Of a stretch of 33,677 bases of DNA, positions 1 through 9,077 are shown piece by piece. How positions within the stretch are numbered: the stretch's first letter is position 1; every line of letters begins with the position of its first letter. Position numbers and translations under genes: made by a program. The DNA comes from Deltaproteobacteria bacterium (GTDB lineage: Bacteria > Desulfobacterota > Dissulfuribacteria > Dissulfuribacterales > QOAL01): assembly GCA_027028245.1 (NCBI GenBank), contig JALVJO010000107.1:1-33677 (forward strand), in the 5' to 3' direction. The notes beneath the pieces are model-generated. The model saw only the letters and a program-made list of their open reading frames with translations. It searched no databases and was not told the origin of the DNA.

Positions 1-29
1 AAAAGATCAGGTAAGGGGCATTTCGTGCC

Positions 30-302
30 ATGAAAATTGAAAGACAGGTGGTCATCCTGAACAGACTCGGACTGCATGCGAGGCCTGCGTCAAGATTTGC
101 CCAGCTGGCCAGCGGTTTTGAATCAAAGGTATGGCTTACGCGAAATGGTGAATCTGTTGACGGCAAATCCATCCTTGAGGTCCTGACCTTTGCCTGTCCT
201 AGGGGTACCGAGCTGATAGTTTGCGCAGAAGGTCCTGATGCCAAGGAGGCAGTAGAAGCCCTTTCGGAACTAGTGGCCAGCCGCTTCGGTGAAATTGACT
301 GA
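30..302 (+). CDS. ptsH: HPr phosphocarrier protein of the PTS
   Basis: HPr carries phosphate from enzyme I to sugar- or nitrogen-type EIIA proteins in the cytoplasm. The 90-aa length is normal for HPr. The phospho-acceptor motif GLHARPA is present with His16, and a regulatory-serine motif GKSILEVL places Ser47 where HprK would phosphorylate Ser46 of the family. The ATG at 30 has a weak upstream AAGGGG. One reading frame entering from the left edge ends with TGA at 31-33, so the start may overlap the stop of an upstream gene as ATGA; that gene is outside the window. ptsI follows after 79 bp. No permease is visible, so a regulatory PTS or a mannose-type PTS upstream is plausible but unproven. 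Family assignment is secure. Confidence 0.95.
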   Translation: MKIERQVVILNRLGLHARPASRFAQLASGFESKVWLTRNGESVDGKSILEVLTFACPRGTELIVCAEGPDAKEAVEALSELVASRFGEID

Positions 303-381
303 GGTTGCCGTTTGAAACAGCGGGACACAAAATCCTCGATATTTAGAGACAGACTCATGTTTTTTGGGAGAAAAATCTGAC

Positions 382-2157
382 ATGGAGATCTTGAAGGGAA
401 CTGCAGCTTCTCCAGGAATTTCAATAGGAAAAATATTTCTCCTTGATGATGGAAAATCAAAGACACTTAGAAAGAAGATTCCGCAGGATCAGATTCCGCA
501 GGAAAGGGAAAGATTCCGCCGGGCCGTTGAGACCGTGGAAGAACAGCTTCATCGGCTGATCGATGAGCTTCCAGAGGAAATAAAGGAACACAGCAGTATT
601 CTGCAGTCCCACATACTCATGCTCAGGGACAGGATGCTTTATGACAGGACCCTTGCTCTCATTGGTGAAGAAGGCATAAATGCCGAATGGGCGCTTAGGA
701 AGGCCCTGTCTCAAGTAAAGGCGATATTTGCAAGGATCAAGGATGCATATATCAGGGAACGCCTTGAAGACATTGAATTCGTGGTGAACAGGGTTGAACA
801 GGTGCTTGCAGGCCAGGGCCCTACTGTTGACCTTTCTGCCGTGGACGAGCCGGTAATTATCGTTGCAAGGGATCTTTCTCCTGCAGATACCCTTCAAATC
901 AGCAGGGAAAAGGTAATAGGTTTTGTTACGGAGCTGGGCAGCAGGACTTCACACACCGCAATTCTTGCAAGATCCCTGGGCATTCCTGCCGTCACAGGGG
1001 TGGAAGACGTCACCATTCACAGCCTTTCAGGAGACATTGCCATTGCAGACGGCCTGAAAGGCCGTATCATTATCGATCCCGATGAATCCACCCTTCTTGA
1101 ATACCAGAAAACGCGCAGCCGCTACGTGCAATACAGGCTGGAGGTTGTTCAGAGCAGCAATCTTCCTGCAGAAACCCTTGACGGGTTCCGGATAAAGATA
1201 AAGGCAAACATGGAGCTGCTGAACGAAGTTTCCATGGTAATTCAGCATGGAGCAGAAGGTGTCGGCCTCTTCAGAACAGAATTTCTATATCTTGCAAGAA
1301 AGGGGCTTCCCACGGAAGAACAACTCTTTCAGTCCTATAAAGAAGTGGCCGAAAGGCTTTCTCCGTATCCGGTTACCATCAGGACCCTTGATATAGGCGG
1401 GGACAAGTTTGTTTCCAGCGTATCCCTTGGAGATGAGATAAATCCTGCCCTGGGTCTCAGGGCAATCCGTCTGTGCCTGCAGGAAAGGGGGCTTTTCAGG
1501 GCACAGCTCAGGGCAATACTGAGAGCAAGTGCCTTTGGTGAAATAAGGCTCCTTTTTCCAATGGTATCGGGGAAGAGCGAAATTCTTGAAGTCAAGAATC
1601 TTTTGAACGAGGTCAAGGAGGAACTGTACAGGGATGGAATTTCCTTTGACAGCAATATGAAAACGGGAATAATGATCGAGGTGCCTTCTGCTGCCCTCAT
1701 TGCAGATGTCCTGGCCAGGGAGGTGGATTTTTTCAGTATCGGGACCAATGATCTCATCCAGTATTCCCTTGCAATAGACAGGGTGAATGATGCCGTTTCC
1801 CATCTTTATGAACCGCTTCACCCCAGCGTGCTGAGGATGATCAAGATGATAGTTGATGCAGCCCATGGTGCCGGCATAGAAGTGGGTATGTGCGGTGAAA
1901 TGGCTGGAGAACCGCTCTATGTCCCGCTGCTGCTGGGCATGGGGCTTGATGAATTGAGTATGAATGCAATGGCCGTTCCCAAGAACAAAAGGCTGGTCAG
2001 ACAGAGCAACCAGGAAGACTGTGCTGCATTTGCGGCAGAACTCTTGACTCTTGATTCTGCCAAGGCCATCAAGAAAAGGGCGGTGGAATTCTTTCGTCAG
2101 AATTATCCCTCCGACATGGAAACCAGTGATTTCCTGGAATTTGGCATCAAACTTTAG
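382..2157 (+). CDS. ptsI: PTS enzyme I (phosphoenolpyruvate-protein phosphotransferase)
   Basis: Enzyme I takes phosphate from phosphoenolpyruvate and passes it to HPr. I start it at the ATG at 382, giving 591 aa beginning MEILKGTAASPG, which is the usual family N terminus. GGGAG at 366-370 serves as ribosome binding site; an in-frame TTG at 364 would leave no such site. The phosphohistidine motif SRTSHTAILA gives His191. The C-terminal PEP-binding TIM barrel shows GVGLFRTEFLY, the FSIGTNDLIQY motif and the MCGEMAG motif containing the catalytic Cys. Full length, no disruptions. It sits 79 bp after ptsH and 38 bp before rmlB, and is probably cotranscribed with ptsH. Confidence 0.96.
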   Translation: MEILKGTAASPGISIGKIFLLDDGKSKTLRKKIPQDQIPQERERFRRAVETVEEQLHRLIDELPEEIKEHSSILQSHILMLRDRMLYDRTLALIGEEGINAEWALRKALSQVKAIFARIKDAYIRERLEDIEFVVNRVEQVLAGQGPTVDLSAVDEPVIIVARDLSPADTLQISREKVIGFVTELGSRTSHTAILARSLGIPAVTGVEDVTIHSLSGDIAIADGLKGRIIIDPDESTLLEYQKTRSRYVQYRLEVVQSSNLPAETLDGFRIKIKANMELLNEVSMVIQHGAEGVGLFRTEFLYLARKGLPTEEQLFQSYKEVAERLSPYPVTIRTLDIGGDKFVSSVSLGDEINPALGLRAIRLCLQERGLFRAQLRAILRASAFGEIRLLFPMVSGKSEILEVKNLLNEVKEELYRDGISFDSNMKTGIMIEVPSAALIADVLAREVDFFSIGTNDLIQYSLAIDRVNDAVSHLYEPLHPSVLRMIKMIVDAAHGAGIEVGMCGEMAGEPLYVPLLLGMGLDELSMNAMAVPKNKRLVRQSNQEDCAAFAAELLTLDSAKAIKKRAVEFFRQNYPSDMETSDFLEFGIKL

Positions 2158-2195
2158 AAGCAGCACTGACCAAGGACTGCAGGAGATCCGTGCAA

Positions 2196-3200
2196 ATGAA
2201 AATACTTGTAACAGGCGGCTGCGGCTTTATAGGATCCAACTTCATAAGGCTTCTTCTTGAAACAAGGGATTACGAGATAATAAACCTTGATGCCCTGACC
2301 TATGCGGGCAACCCGGAAAACCTGAAGGACCTTGAGAATCATCCGCGCTACAGGTTTATAAGGGGCAGGATAGAAGACAGTTCTCTTGCCGGATCTATCA
2401 TGAAAGAGGTGGATTCAGTGGTGAATTTTGCCGCAGAAAGCCACGTGGATAGATCGATACTCAAGGCCTCACCCTTTATCGCAACAAACGTAATGGGGAC
2501 ACAGGTCCTTCTGGACGCGTTCAGGCAGTGTGAATGCAGGGGTGTATTTGTCCATGTATCCACCGATGAGGTTTACGGCAGCCTGGGGCCTGATGACCCT
2601 CCCTTCAGGGAAGACGATCCGCTGCTTCCCAACAGCCCCTATTCTGCATCCAAGGCATCCTCGGATCTTTTCTGCAGGGCGGCGTGGAAGACCTTCGGCC
2701 TTCCCGTGGTGATTACCCGCTGCTCCAATAACTACGGCCCCTTTCAATTCCCTGAAAAGCTGATCCCGCTCATGATCATCAACAGCCTTGAGAAAAGGCC
2801 ACTGCCCGTTTACGGAGACGGGCAGAACGTCAGGGACTGGATTTTCGTAGAGGATCACTGCAGGGGGTGCCTCGCAGCCATGGAAAAGGGCAGGCCGGGT
2901 GCCATCTATAACTTTGGGGGTCAGTGTGAGAAAAAAAATCTGGAAGTGGTCGGTGCAATTCTGAAAAAACTGGGCCTTTCCCGTGACCTCATCCAGTTTG
3001 TCAAGGACAGGCCGGGCCATGACCGCCGATACGCCATGGATGCAGGACTGGCAATGAAGGAGCTTGGCTGGAGGCCGGAAGTATCCTTTGGTGACGGGAT
3101 AGACAGGACGGTGGAATGGTACATTGAAAACAGGCAGTGGTGGGAAAGAATCATTTCGGGTGAATACCTGGATTATTACCGCACGCAGTACGGACAGTAA
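2196..3200 (+). CDS. rmlB: dTDP-glucose 4,6-dehydratase
   Basis: RmlB converts dTDP-glucose to dTDP-4-keto-6-deoxyglucose, the second step of dTDP-L-rhamnose synthesis. It is an extended short-chain dehydrogenase with the NAD-binding motif GGCGFIG at residues 7-13, STDEVYG at 122-128 providing the Asp-Glu catalytic pair, and the YSASK motif (Tyr149, Lys153). Its 334 aa are normal for the family. ATG at 2196 is preferred with AGGAG at 2181-2185; an in-frame GTG at 2190 lies too close to that site. The TAA stop overlaps the rmlD ATG by one base, indicating translational coupling. rmlA and rmlC are not in the window. Confidence 0.95.
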   Translation: MKILVTGGCGFIGSNFIRLLLETRDYEIINLDALTYAGNPENLKDLENHPRYRFIRGRIEDSSLAGSIMKEVDSVVNFAAESHVDRSILKASPFIATNVMGTQVLLDAFRQCECRGVFVHVSTDEVYGSLGPDDPPFREDDPLLPNSPYSASKASSDLFCRAAWKTFGLPVVITRCSNNYGPFQFPEKLIPLMIINSLEKRPLPVYGDGQNVRDWIFVEDHCRGCLAAMEKGRPGAIYNFGGQCEKKNLEVVGAILKKLGLSRDLIQFVKDRPGHDRRYAMDAGLAMKELGWRPEVSFGDGIDRTVEWYIENRQWWERIISGEYLDYYRTQYGQ

Positions 3201-4060
3201 TGAAAAGGCTGATTGTAACAGGTGCCGGCGGGATGCTCGGTGCAGACGTCACAAGGCAGTTTTCTTCCAATTTCAAGGTGACTGCTCTTACCAGGAAGGA
3301 ACTGGATATCACTGACAAGAAGGCGGTAAGGCAGGTATTTAAGCATTACAGGCCTGAAATAGTCATAAACTGTGCTGCGTTTACCAGGGTGGATGACTGC
3401 GAATCCATGAAGGAGACCGCTTTTTCCGTAAATGCAGAAGGCCCGGGCATTCTGGCATCTGCCTGCAGGGATTCAGGCGCGCTTCTTGTCCATATCAGTA
3501 CTGATTACGTCTTTGACGGCTCGAAGAAGAGTCCGTGGAAGGAGGACGAGCCCAAGGCCCCGCTTAATATCTATGGGGAGTCAAAACTTCAGGGTGAAAA
3601 GAGGGTGGAGGCCAGGTGCGATAATTACCTCATAATTCGAACGTCCTGGCTTTTCGGCTTAAATGGTCCGAATTTCATCACTACAATGCTGGATCTTTCC
3701 AAAAAAAGGGATGAGTTATCTGTTGTAAACGACCAGGAAGGTTCTCCCACCAGCACCAGGGACTTGGCATGGGGGATAAAAATGCTCGTTATGCACGACC
3801 TGTGCGGCGTCTTTCACTGCTGCAACTCCGGCTCCTGTACCTGGTTTGACCTATGCAGGTTTGTATTTGAAAAAAGGGGTATAAAGGGCGTAACCCTGAA
3901 ACCGGTTCCTTCCGAAAGTTTTCCAAGGCCGGCTGCCAGGCCTGAATATTCCGTTCTCGACACCAGCCGTTTCAAGAAATTTACTGGGAGGAAAATGAGG
4001 CCGTGGCAGCAGGCGGTTTCGGAATATCTGTCAGATCTGGAAAAAGGGGCCACCATCTGA
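3200..4060 (+). CDS. rmlD: dTDP-4-dehydrorhamnose reductase
   Basis: RmlD performs the last step of dTDP-L-rhamnose formation, reducing dTDP-4-keto-rhamnose with NAD(P)H. The N-terminal Rossmann motif GAGGMLG lies at residues 8-14, STDYVFDG at 100-107, and the active-site YGESK gives Tyr125 and Lys129. At 286 aa it matches the family. Its ATG shares a base with the rmlB stop, so the two are coupled. Rhamnose is used in O-antigen and exopolysaccharide, which fits the LPS-export genes lptF-lptG that follow after 40 bp. The missing rmlC epimerase must be encoded elsewhere if the pathway is complete. Confidence 0.93.
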   Translation: MKRLIVTGAGGMLGADVTRQFSSNFKVTALTRKELDITDKKAVRQVFKHYRPEIVINCAAFTRVDDCESMKETAFSVNAEGPGILASACRDSGALLVHISTDYVFDGSKKSPWKEDEPKAPLNIYGESKLQGEKRVEARCDNYLIIRTSWLFGLNGPNFITTMLDLSKKRDELSVVNDQEGSPTSTRDLAWGIKMLVMHDLCGVFHCCNSGSCTWFDLCRFVFEKRGIKGVTLKPVPSESFPRPAARPEYSVLDTSRFKKFTGRKMRPWQQAVSEYLSDLEKGATI

Positions 4061-4100
4061 CCCGGCACTGCCATGGTAACGTGGATATTCTAAGACATTA

Positions 4101-5210
4101 ATGAAATCTTCAATCCTAACCGGGATGGTAATCAGGGAAGTGGCGCTGCCCTTTATCTTTTCACTTGGGGCAATGAGCATTCTTTTCCTTGTGGGAAAGC
4201 TCTTCAGCCACGTGGAGCCCCTCTTGGCTGCAGGTATCAGTCTCAAGGAATTTCTCAAGCTTAACCTTCTCATGCTTCCCATATTTCTCTATGTCCTTAT
4301 TCCAATATGTTCACTGCTTGGAGTCTTGATAGCATTTCTCCGCTTTTCCAGGGACAGCGAGATAGTTGCTCTGTTTTCCTGCGGTATCGGTCCCTCCCGG
4401 CTGCTTAAGCCCCTTCTTGTCATAGCGGTTGCGGCCCTTGTTTCTGCCCTTCTTGTATCTGCAGTGGTGGTTCCATATTCAAAACGGGAGACAGGAAAAT
4501 TCATGGAAGATATCACGGAAAAGGCCCTTCTGAGGGGAATCCCGGCAAAGAGATTTTTCACGCCTACAAGGGGGCTGACCTTTTTTGTGGACAGCACCTC
4601 TGAGCAGGGCAGAAAGTTTCAGGGGGTCTTTATCAGGGATGCCAGGAATGAATCCTTTGCCTACGATATCCTGGCCAGAAAGGGCGGGCTCTCCATAGAT
4701 GCCAGGTCGGGACATGTAGTCTTGAAGCTTCTGGACGGAAGATTGTTCAGTGTCTCTCCTGATTATCAGCGGGCTGACACGGTGGATTTTCAAAGATATC
4801 TTCTTTCCATCACAAGTGTGTCGGAACAAGGAGGCAGGAAGAGGAGGGGAGAGATGACCACCTGGGAACTCCTGGATGCAAGCAGGGACCAGTCCATTAA
4901 AACAGAAAAACGCCTGAAGTACCTGGTTGAATTTCACAAGAGAGTAGGCATCCCCTTCGGTGCCTTCATAATGAGTCTGCTGGCAGCCCCACTGGGGATA
5001 TTTTTCGGCCGGGGAGGCATGTCACAGGGCATCTGCATAGGGCTTGCGGCATTTCTTGCCTATTACCTTGCAATACTGTTCGGGACCACCCTGTCAGAAG
5101 ACGGGGATCTGCCTGCCTTCTTGGGGGTATGGATCCCAAACCTTCTACTTGCAATTTTGACCCTTGCGGCTTACAGAAGACTGTTCCTGAAAGGACCTCT
5201 CCAGGGATAA
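4101..5210 (+). CDS. lptF: LPS export permease LptF
   Basis: LptF is one of two inner-membrane partners of LptB that extract lipopolysaccharide and feed it to the LptC/A/D bridge. The 369-aa protein has the YjgP/YjgQ family layout: about three hydrophobic segments in the first 120 residues (around 12-35, 50-75 and 97-120), a polar periplasmic domain at roughly 125-270, and three more membrane segments at about 280-365. The early PIFLYVLIPICSLLG and RDSEIVAL stretch is typical of the family, and the conserved C-terminal pattern around KRVGIPFGAF is present. The ribosome binding site is weak. The lptG ATG lies 5 bp after its stop, so the two are a coupled pair. Confidence 0.92.
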   Translation: MKSSILTGMVIREVALPFIFSLGAMSILFLVGKLFSHVEPLLAAGISLKEFLKLNLLMLPIFLYVLIPICSLLGVLIAFLRFSRDSEIVALFSCGIGPSRLLKPLLVIAVAALVSALLVSAVVVPYSKRETGKFMEDITEKALLRGIPAKRFFTPTRGLTFFVDSTSEQGRKFQGVFIRDARNESFAYDILARKGGLSIDARSGHVVLKLLDGRLFSVSPDYQRADTVDFQRYLLSITSVSEQGGRKRRGEMTTWELLDASRDQSIKTEKRLKYLVEFHKRVGIPFGAFIMSLLAAPLGIFFGRGGMSQGICIGLAAFLAYYLAILFGTTLSEDGDLPAFLGVWIPNLLLAILTLAAYRRLFLKGPLQG

Positions 5211-5215
5211 GCCGG

Positions 5216-6277
5216 ATGATACTTGAAAGATTCATAACCGGGCGTTTCATGTCCTATCTGCTGGTTCTGTTTTTCGGGCTCACAGGGCTTTATCTCCTCA
5301 TAGAGGCATTTGAAAGCCTGCCCGATTTTCTTGATGCAGGAGCAGACTTTTTCACGGTCTCTGTTTACTTCGGCCTGATTTCCCTGAGAATCATCTATGA
5401 ACTGTCCCCGCTTATAATACTGCTGGCTGGTCTTGTGACCCTGGTTACCATGGGAAAAAGCAGGGAGCTCATGGCGCTCAGATCCATCGGTATTTCTGTC
5501 TGGCGGATCTACATGCCCATCTTGGCTTCTGCCCTTCTGCTTTCCATGCTTTTTACCGTGATGAAGCTTTTTATCGTGCCCCAGGCCGACAGGGCAGCAA
5601 GCATCATCATGACCAGGGAAACAGGTCAAAAGGCCCGAAGCGGTATCGTGGCCGAAGGGGGGAGGCTCTTCTACCGGGGCAGAAACAGCATACTCAGTGC
5701 TGAAATCCTGCTGCCTGATGCCTCTGTGCTGGCCGACCTGGAATGGCTGTTTTTCGATTCCGGTTATGAACTTTCCAGCATAATAGCTGCAAGGCAAGGG
5801 CGGTATGAAGAAGGCAGGTGGGTTTTTTCAGAAGGGGTCAGGGAAGAAGGAGGCAAAAGTAAGTTTTTCAACCAGCTGTCCGTGAATATAGACTTGGCAC
5901 CCCAGGACCTGGTGGCAGTGGAGACACCTGTGGAGGAGGCCAGTGCCTCCCAGCTTCTCAAGGCATTGCTCAGGCTCAAAAGCCTTTCCCTTCCATATCA
6001 CCAGCAAGAGACAGCGCTTCTCAGCCAGCTCTTTTACAGTCTGCTTGGCTTCACCCTTCTCTATGCCTGCCTGCCCCTGGTGTTTTTCAGGGTGCAGGGA
6101 GGGGCTGCACTCGGCCTTGTGCTGGGAACAGGGACGGGGTTTGCAGTCTGGGCCCTGTGGAATATGCTGATTTCCATGGGCAAGACAGGAGCACTTTCTC
6201 CGCTTCTTGCAGTTATGGGGCCTCATCTCCTGCTCATAGGGGCAGGAATCTGGACCAGGAAAAAATTCCAGTTTTAG
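5216..6277 (+). CDS. lptG: LPS export permease LptG
   Basis: LptG pairs with LptF in the LptB2FG transporter of the inner membrane. I start it at ATG 5216, giving 353 aa beginning MILERFITGRFM; a longer in-frame reading from 5129 would overlap lptF by 80 bp and lacks a good ribosome site. Hydrophobic segments lie near residues 12-32, 55-80 and 95-118, and again in the last 90 residues, flanking a periplasmic domain of about 140 residues. MGKSRELMALRSIGIS is the family hallmark after the second membrane segment. Which of the two genes is F and which is G rests on order and divergence, so paralogue naming is slightly less certain than family membership. Confidence 0.9.
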   Translation: MILERFITGRFMSYLLVLFFGLTGLYLLIEAFESLPDFLDAGADFFTVSVYFGLISLRIIYELSPLIILLAGLVTLVTMGKSRELMALRSIGISVWRIYMPILASALLLSMLFTVMKLFIVPQADRAASIIMTRETGQKARSGIVAEGGRLFYRGRNSILSAEILLPDASVLADLEWLFFDSGYELSSIIAARQGRYEEGRWVFSEGVREEGGKSKFFNQLSVNIDLAPQDLVAVETPVEEASASQLLKALLRLKSLSLPYHQQETALLSQLFYSLLGFTLLYACLPLVFFRVQGGAALGLVLGTGTGFAVWALWNMLISMGKTGALSPLLAVMGPHLLLIGAGIWTRKKFQF

Positions 6278-6293
6278 AAAGGACTGAAAATTC

Positions 6294-6935
6294 ATGACGG
6301 AAAAGCAGAGGATAAAAGAGATAATCACAAGGCTTGAAAAAGAATATGGCCAGGCCCACATAGCCCTTGAATACAAGGACCCGTTTCAGCTCCTGGTTGC
6401 AGTCATTCTTTCAGCCCAGTGTACAGACGTCAGGGTAAACATGATCACCCCGGCACTTTTCAAGAAATTTCCAGGTCCCAGGCAGATGGCTGAGGCCGAT
6501 GTAGGTGAGATAGAGGAAATCATCAGGTCCTGTGGTTTTTTCAGAAACAAGGCAAAAAACATAAAGGCTGCTGCTAAAATGATCGTGGAGGAATTCGGCG
6601 GCAGGGTGCCGGACACAATGAAGGACCTCCTCAGACTTCCTGGAGTGGCAAGAAAGACTGCCAATGTTGTGCTGTTCAATGCATTTGGAGTCACTGAGGG
6701 TATTGCAGTGGATACTCATGTCCGGCGTCTGGCAAACCGCCTTGGGCTTTCAAGGGAAAAAGACCCTGTAAAGATAGAAAGAGAGCTCATGGAAAAGATT
6801 CCCAAAAAGCTTTGGGGCAGGATCACCTATCTGCTCATAGACCACGGAAGAAAGATCTGCAAGGCAAGAAAACCCCTTTGCGGAGACTGCATCCTAAGGG
6901 ATCTGTGTCCATATTATAAATCTTCCGCTAAATGA
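6294..6935 (+). CDS. nth: Endonuclease III (DNA glycosylase/AP lyase)
   Basis: Nth removes oxidised pyrimidines from DNA and cleaves the abasic site, starting base-excision repair. The 213-aa protein shows the helix-hairpin-helix LPGVARKTANVVL with catalytic Lys121, the following VDTHVRR with catalytic Asp140, and a complete C-terminal [4Fe-4S] ligand set C-X6-C-X2-C-X5-C at Cys189, 196, 199 and 205. All match the bacterial enzyme of about 211 aa. An AAAGGA-like site precedes the ATG. Its stop is 11 bp before the preferred start of the next gene, so it appears part of the same long plus-strand transcription unit. Confidence 0.96.
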   Translation: MTEKQRIKEIITRLEKEYGQAHIALEYKDPFQLLVAVILSAQCTDVRVNMITPALFKKFPGPRQMAEADVGEIEEIIRSCGFFRNKAKNIKAAAKMIVEEFGGRVPDTMKDLLRLPGVARKTANVVLFNAFGVTEGIAVDTHVRRLANRLGLSREKDPVKIERELMEKIPKKLWGRITYLLIDHGRKICKARKPLCGDCILRDLCPYYKSSAK

Positions 6936-6946
6936 GGCATGATGCA

Positions 6947-7783
6947 ATGAATTCATACAGACAAAAAGTGGAAGAAGCCTTGGAATTCTTGGAAAAAAGG
7001 CTGCCCTTTAGGCCGTCGGTAACCATAATGCTGGGAACCGGGCTTGGCGGGCTTTCCGAGGCCATGGAAGTGGAGCTGTCTCTCCCCTACAGGGCAATAC
7101 CAAATTTCCCGGTCTCCACAGCCCCTGAGCATGCCGGCAACCTGCTGGTCGGCCGCATTGGCGGGACCAGGTGTGCATTGTTTCAGGGAAGGTTTCATTA
7201 CTATGAAGGTTATTCTACCAGGAAGCTGACATTGCCTGTAAGGGTCATGTCCCTGGCAGGCAGCAGGGTGCTTGTCACCTGTAATGCATCGGGAGGGCTC
7301 AATCTCAACTTTGAATCCGGTGATCTCATGCTGATAAAGGATCACATAAACCTCATACCGGATAATCCATTGAGGGGAGAAAATATCGAAGAATGGGGTC
7401 CCAGGTTTCCAGATCTTTCCGATGCTTACAGCCAGGCCCTCAGGAAGCTGGCAAGGGGTGTGGGCGGAAGCTTCGGCATACTGTTAAGGGAGGGGGTCTT
7501 TGTTTGCGTACCAGGTCCCAGTCTGGAAACCCCTGCAGAGACCAGATACCTGAGACTTATTGGAGCCGACGCAGTAGCCATGTCCCTTGTCCCCGAGGTG
7601 ATTGTTGCAAGACATGCCGGCATGGAAGTACTGGGCATTTCAGTCATTGCTAACGTAAACAATCCGGACGACTTCAGGCCGATCCTTATAGAGGACGTGG
7701 TTGCCCAGGCCGAGAAATCAGAAAAAAACCTGGAAAGGCTCCTTGAGGGTCTTCTCATGGAGTACCCAGATGAAGAAGAGTAA
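6947..7783 (+). CDS. Purine nucleoside phosphorylase (PNP/MTAP superfamily), possibly acting on methylthioinosine
   Basis: This trimeric-type PNP splits purine nucleosides with phosphate. With the ATG at 6947 (TGAGG at 6933-6937) it is 278 aa; an ATG at 6932 overlapping the nth stop is possible but has no ribosome site. Motifs are GRFHYYEGY (81-89), CNASGGLN (112-119), PGPSLETPAE (189-198) and AMSLVPEVIVARH (211-223). Aligning by eye with human PNP gives Glu194, Met212 and Asn236 at the purine-contact positions; Asn favours 6-oxopurines, whereas true MTA phosphorylases carry Asp. The gene overlaps the MTA/SAH deaminase by 14 bp. That context suggests it phosphorolyses the deaminated product methylthioinosine, as a Pseudomonas enzyme does, although inosine or guanosine remain possible. 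Confidence 0.88.
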   Translation: MNSYRQKVEEALEFLEKRLPFRPSVTIMLGTGLGGLSEAMEVELSLPYRAIPNFPVSTAPEHAGNLLVGRIGGTRCALFQGRFHYYEGYSTRKLTLPVRVMSLAGSRVLVTCNASGGLNLNFESGDLMLIKDHINLIPDNPLRGENIEEWGPRFPDLSDAYSQALRKLARGVGGSFGILLREGVFVCVPGPSLETPAETRYLRLIGADAVAMSLVPEVIVARHAGMEVLGISVIANVNNPDDFRPILIEDVVAQAEKSEKNLERLLEGLLMEYPDEEE

Positions 7784-9077
7784 AAAAGGCTTCCTGGTCT
7801 CCGGAGAATATCTTCTGGCCGGCCCGGACGGGCAGGCTATTGAAAACGGAGCTGCAGCAGTAGTCTCTGACAAGATCCTGGAAGTCGGCACCTATGATGA
7901 GCTGAAGGAAAGATATCGGGACCTTTCGGATCTGCGCCGTCCTTCAGGACTTATAATGCCTGGTCTCATAAACAGCCATACACATGCGCCCATGGTGCTT
8001 TTTCGCGGAATGGCAGACGATCTGCCCCTTAAGACATGGCTTGAGGAGCATATATTCCCGGCAGAAGCAGGACTCAACAGGGAACTTATTGCCCTGGGGG
8101 CCGAGCTGGCATGTGCGGAAATGATTCGCGGAGGCACTACGAGCTACGTGGACATGTATCTTTTCGAGGAAACCATAGCACAGGTTACGAAAAAGGCAGG
8201 GATGCGGGCATGGCTCTGTGAGGGACTTTTTGATTTTCCGTCTCCTGCCTTCGAATCGGGGTTTGAGGCCCTGAAGGCAACCAGAAACATGGCTCTTAAG
8301 TGGCGAAATGACCCGCTTATCACCATAACAGTAGGTCCTCACACCCCTTATACGTGCAGTGCTGAACTCCTGGAAAAGGCGCGGGATGCCGCAGCCGAGT
8401 TGAATCTTCGCATGGTAATTCACCTTTCAGAGACCAGATGGGAGATAGAAGAAATAAAGAGAATAAGAGGCGTAAGCCCTGTAGAATATCTGGATTCCCT
8501 GGACCTTCTCTGCCCGGAACTATTGGCAGTTCACTGTGTCTGGCTGGAGGAAAAGGATATGGACCTCATGGCAGAGCGCAGGGTAAACGTGGTTCACTGC
8601 CCTGAAAGCAACCTGAAACTGGGCTCTGGCATGGCGCCCATTGCCAGACTGATTGAAAAGGGGGTAAACATCACCCTGGGAACCGATGGTGCTGCCAGCA
8701 ACAACGACCTGGACATGTTCTGCGAGATGGACACGGCTGCCAAGCTGCCCAAGGGGACAGACCAAGACCCTTCTGTCGTATCAGCGGGACAGGTGCTGGC
8801 CATGGCAACCACTCATGCTGCCTTTGCCCTGGGAAGGAAGGACCTCGGGGTATTGGCCCCTGGCAAACAGGCCGACTTGATAATTTTGGATCTTGACCGT
8901 CCTTCCCTGAGACCCTGCTATAATTGTAAATCCCAGGTGGTCTATGCAGCCAAGGGATCTGATGTCACAGATGTCATGGTTGCAGGAAGGCTCCTCATGG
9001 AAAAGGGCGAACTCAAGACCATTGATCAGGAGGAAATCCTGGGCAGGGTAAAGGAAATAAAGTCTGTCTTTAAATAA
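7770..9077 (+). CDS. mtaD: 5-methylthioadenosine/S-adenosylhomocysteine deaminase
   Basis: This amidohydrolase-superfamily enzyme deaminates MTA and SAH to the inosine forms. I start it at ATG 7770 (GGAG at 7759-7762), giving 435 aa and a 14-bp overlap with the phosphorylase gene. The metal-binding NSHTHAP motif gives His70 and His72; the HLSETRWEIEE stretch carries the substrate-contact Glu; AVHCVW provides another metal His; and GTDGAASNNDLDM carries the metal Asp. The C-terminal strand GRKDLGVLAPGKQADLIILD is typical of the cyclic amidohydrolase fold. Related guanine or chlorohydrolases share the fold, so substrate is inferred from the SNNDLDM motif and the neighbouring phosphorylase. It is the last gene of the leftmost run. 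Confidence 0.88.
   Translation: MKKSKKGFLVSGEYLLAGPDGQAIENGAAAVVSDKILEVGTYDELKERYRDLSDLRRPSGLIMPGLINSHTHAPMVLFRGMADDLPLKTWLEEHIFPAEAGLNRELIALGAELACAEMIRGGTTSYVDMYLFEETIAQVTKKAGMRAWLCEGLFDFPSPAFESGFEALKATRNMALKWRNDPLITITVGPHTPYTCSAELLEKARDAAAELNLRMVIHLSETRWEIEEIKRIRGVSPVEYLDSLDLLCPELLAVHCVWLEEKDMDLMAERRVNVVHCPESNLKLGSGMAPIARLIEKGVNITLGTDGAASNNDLDMFCEMDTAAKLPKGTDQDPSVVSAGQVLAMATTHAAFALGRKDLGVLAPGKQADLIILDLDRPSLRPCYNCKSQVVYAAKGSDVTDVMVAGRLLMEKGELKTIDQEEILGRVKEIKSVFK

Noticed and set aside
357-380. Seven-codon frame between ptsH and ptsI
   Set aside because: Too short and without a ribosome site or attenuator-like structure to be called a leader peptide.
457-897. Antisense reading frames over ptsI and other genes (for example 1285-2166, 5171-5797, 9181-10170)
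   Set aside because: They lie opposite well-supported genes, have odd amino-acid composition and no family motifs; they are shadows of the coding strand.
5129-5215. N-terminal extension of lptG overlapping lptF
   Set aside because: The extension reads as out-of-frame lptF sequence; the ATG at 5216 gives the normal family N terminus.
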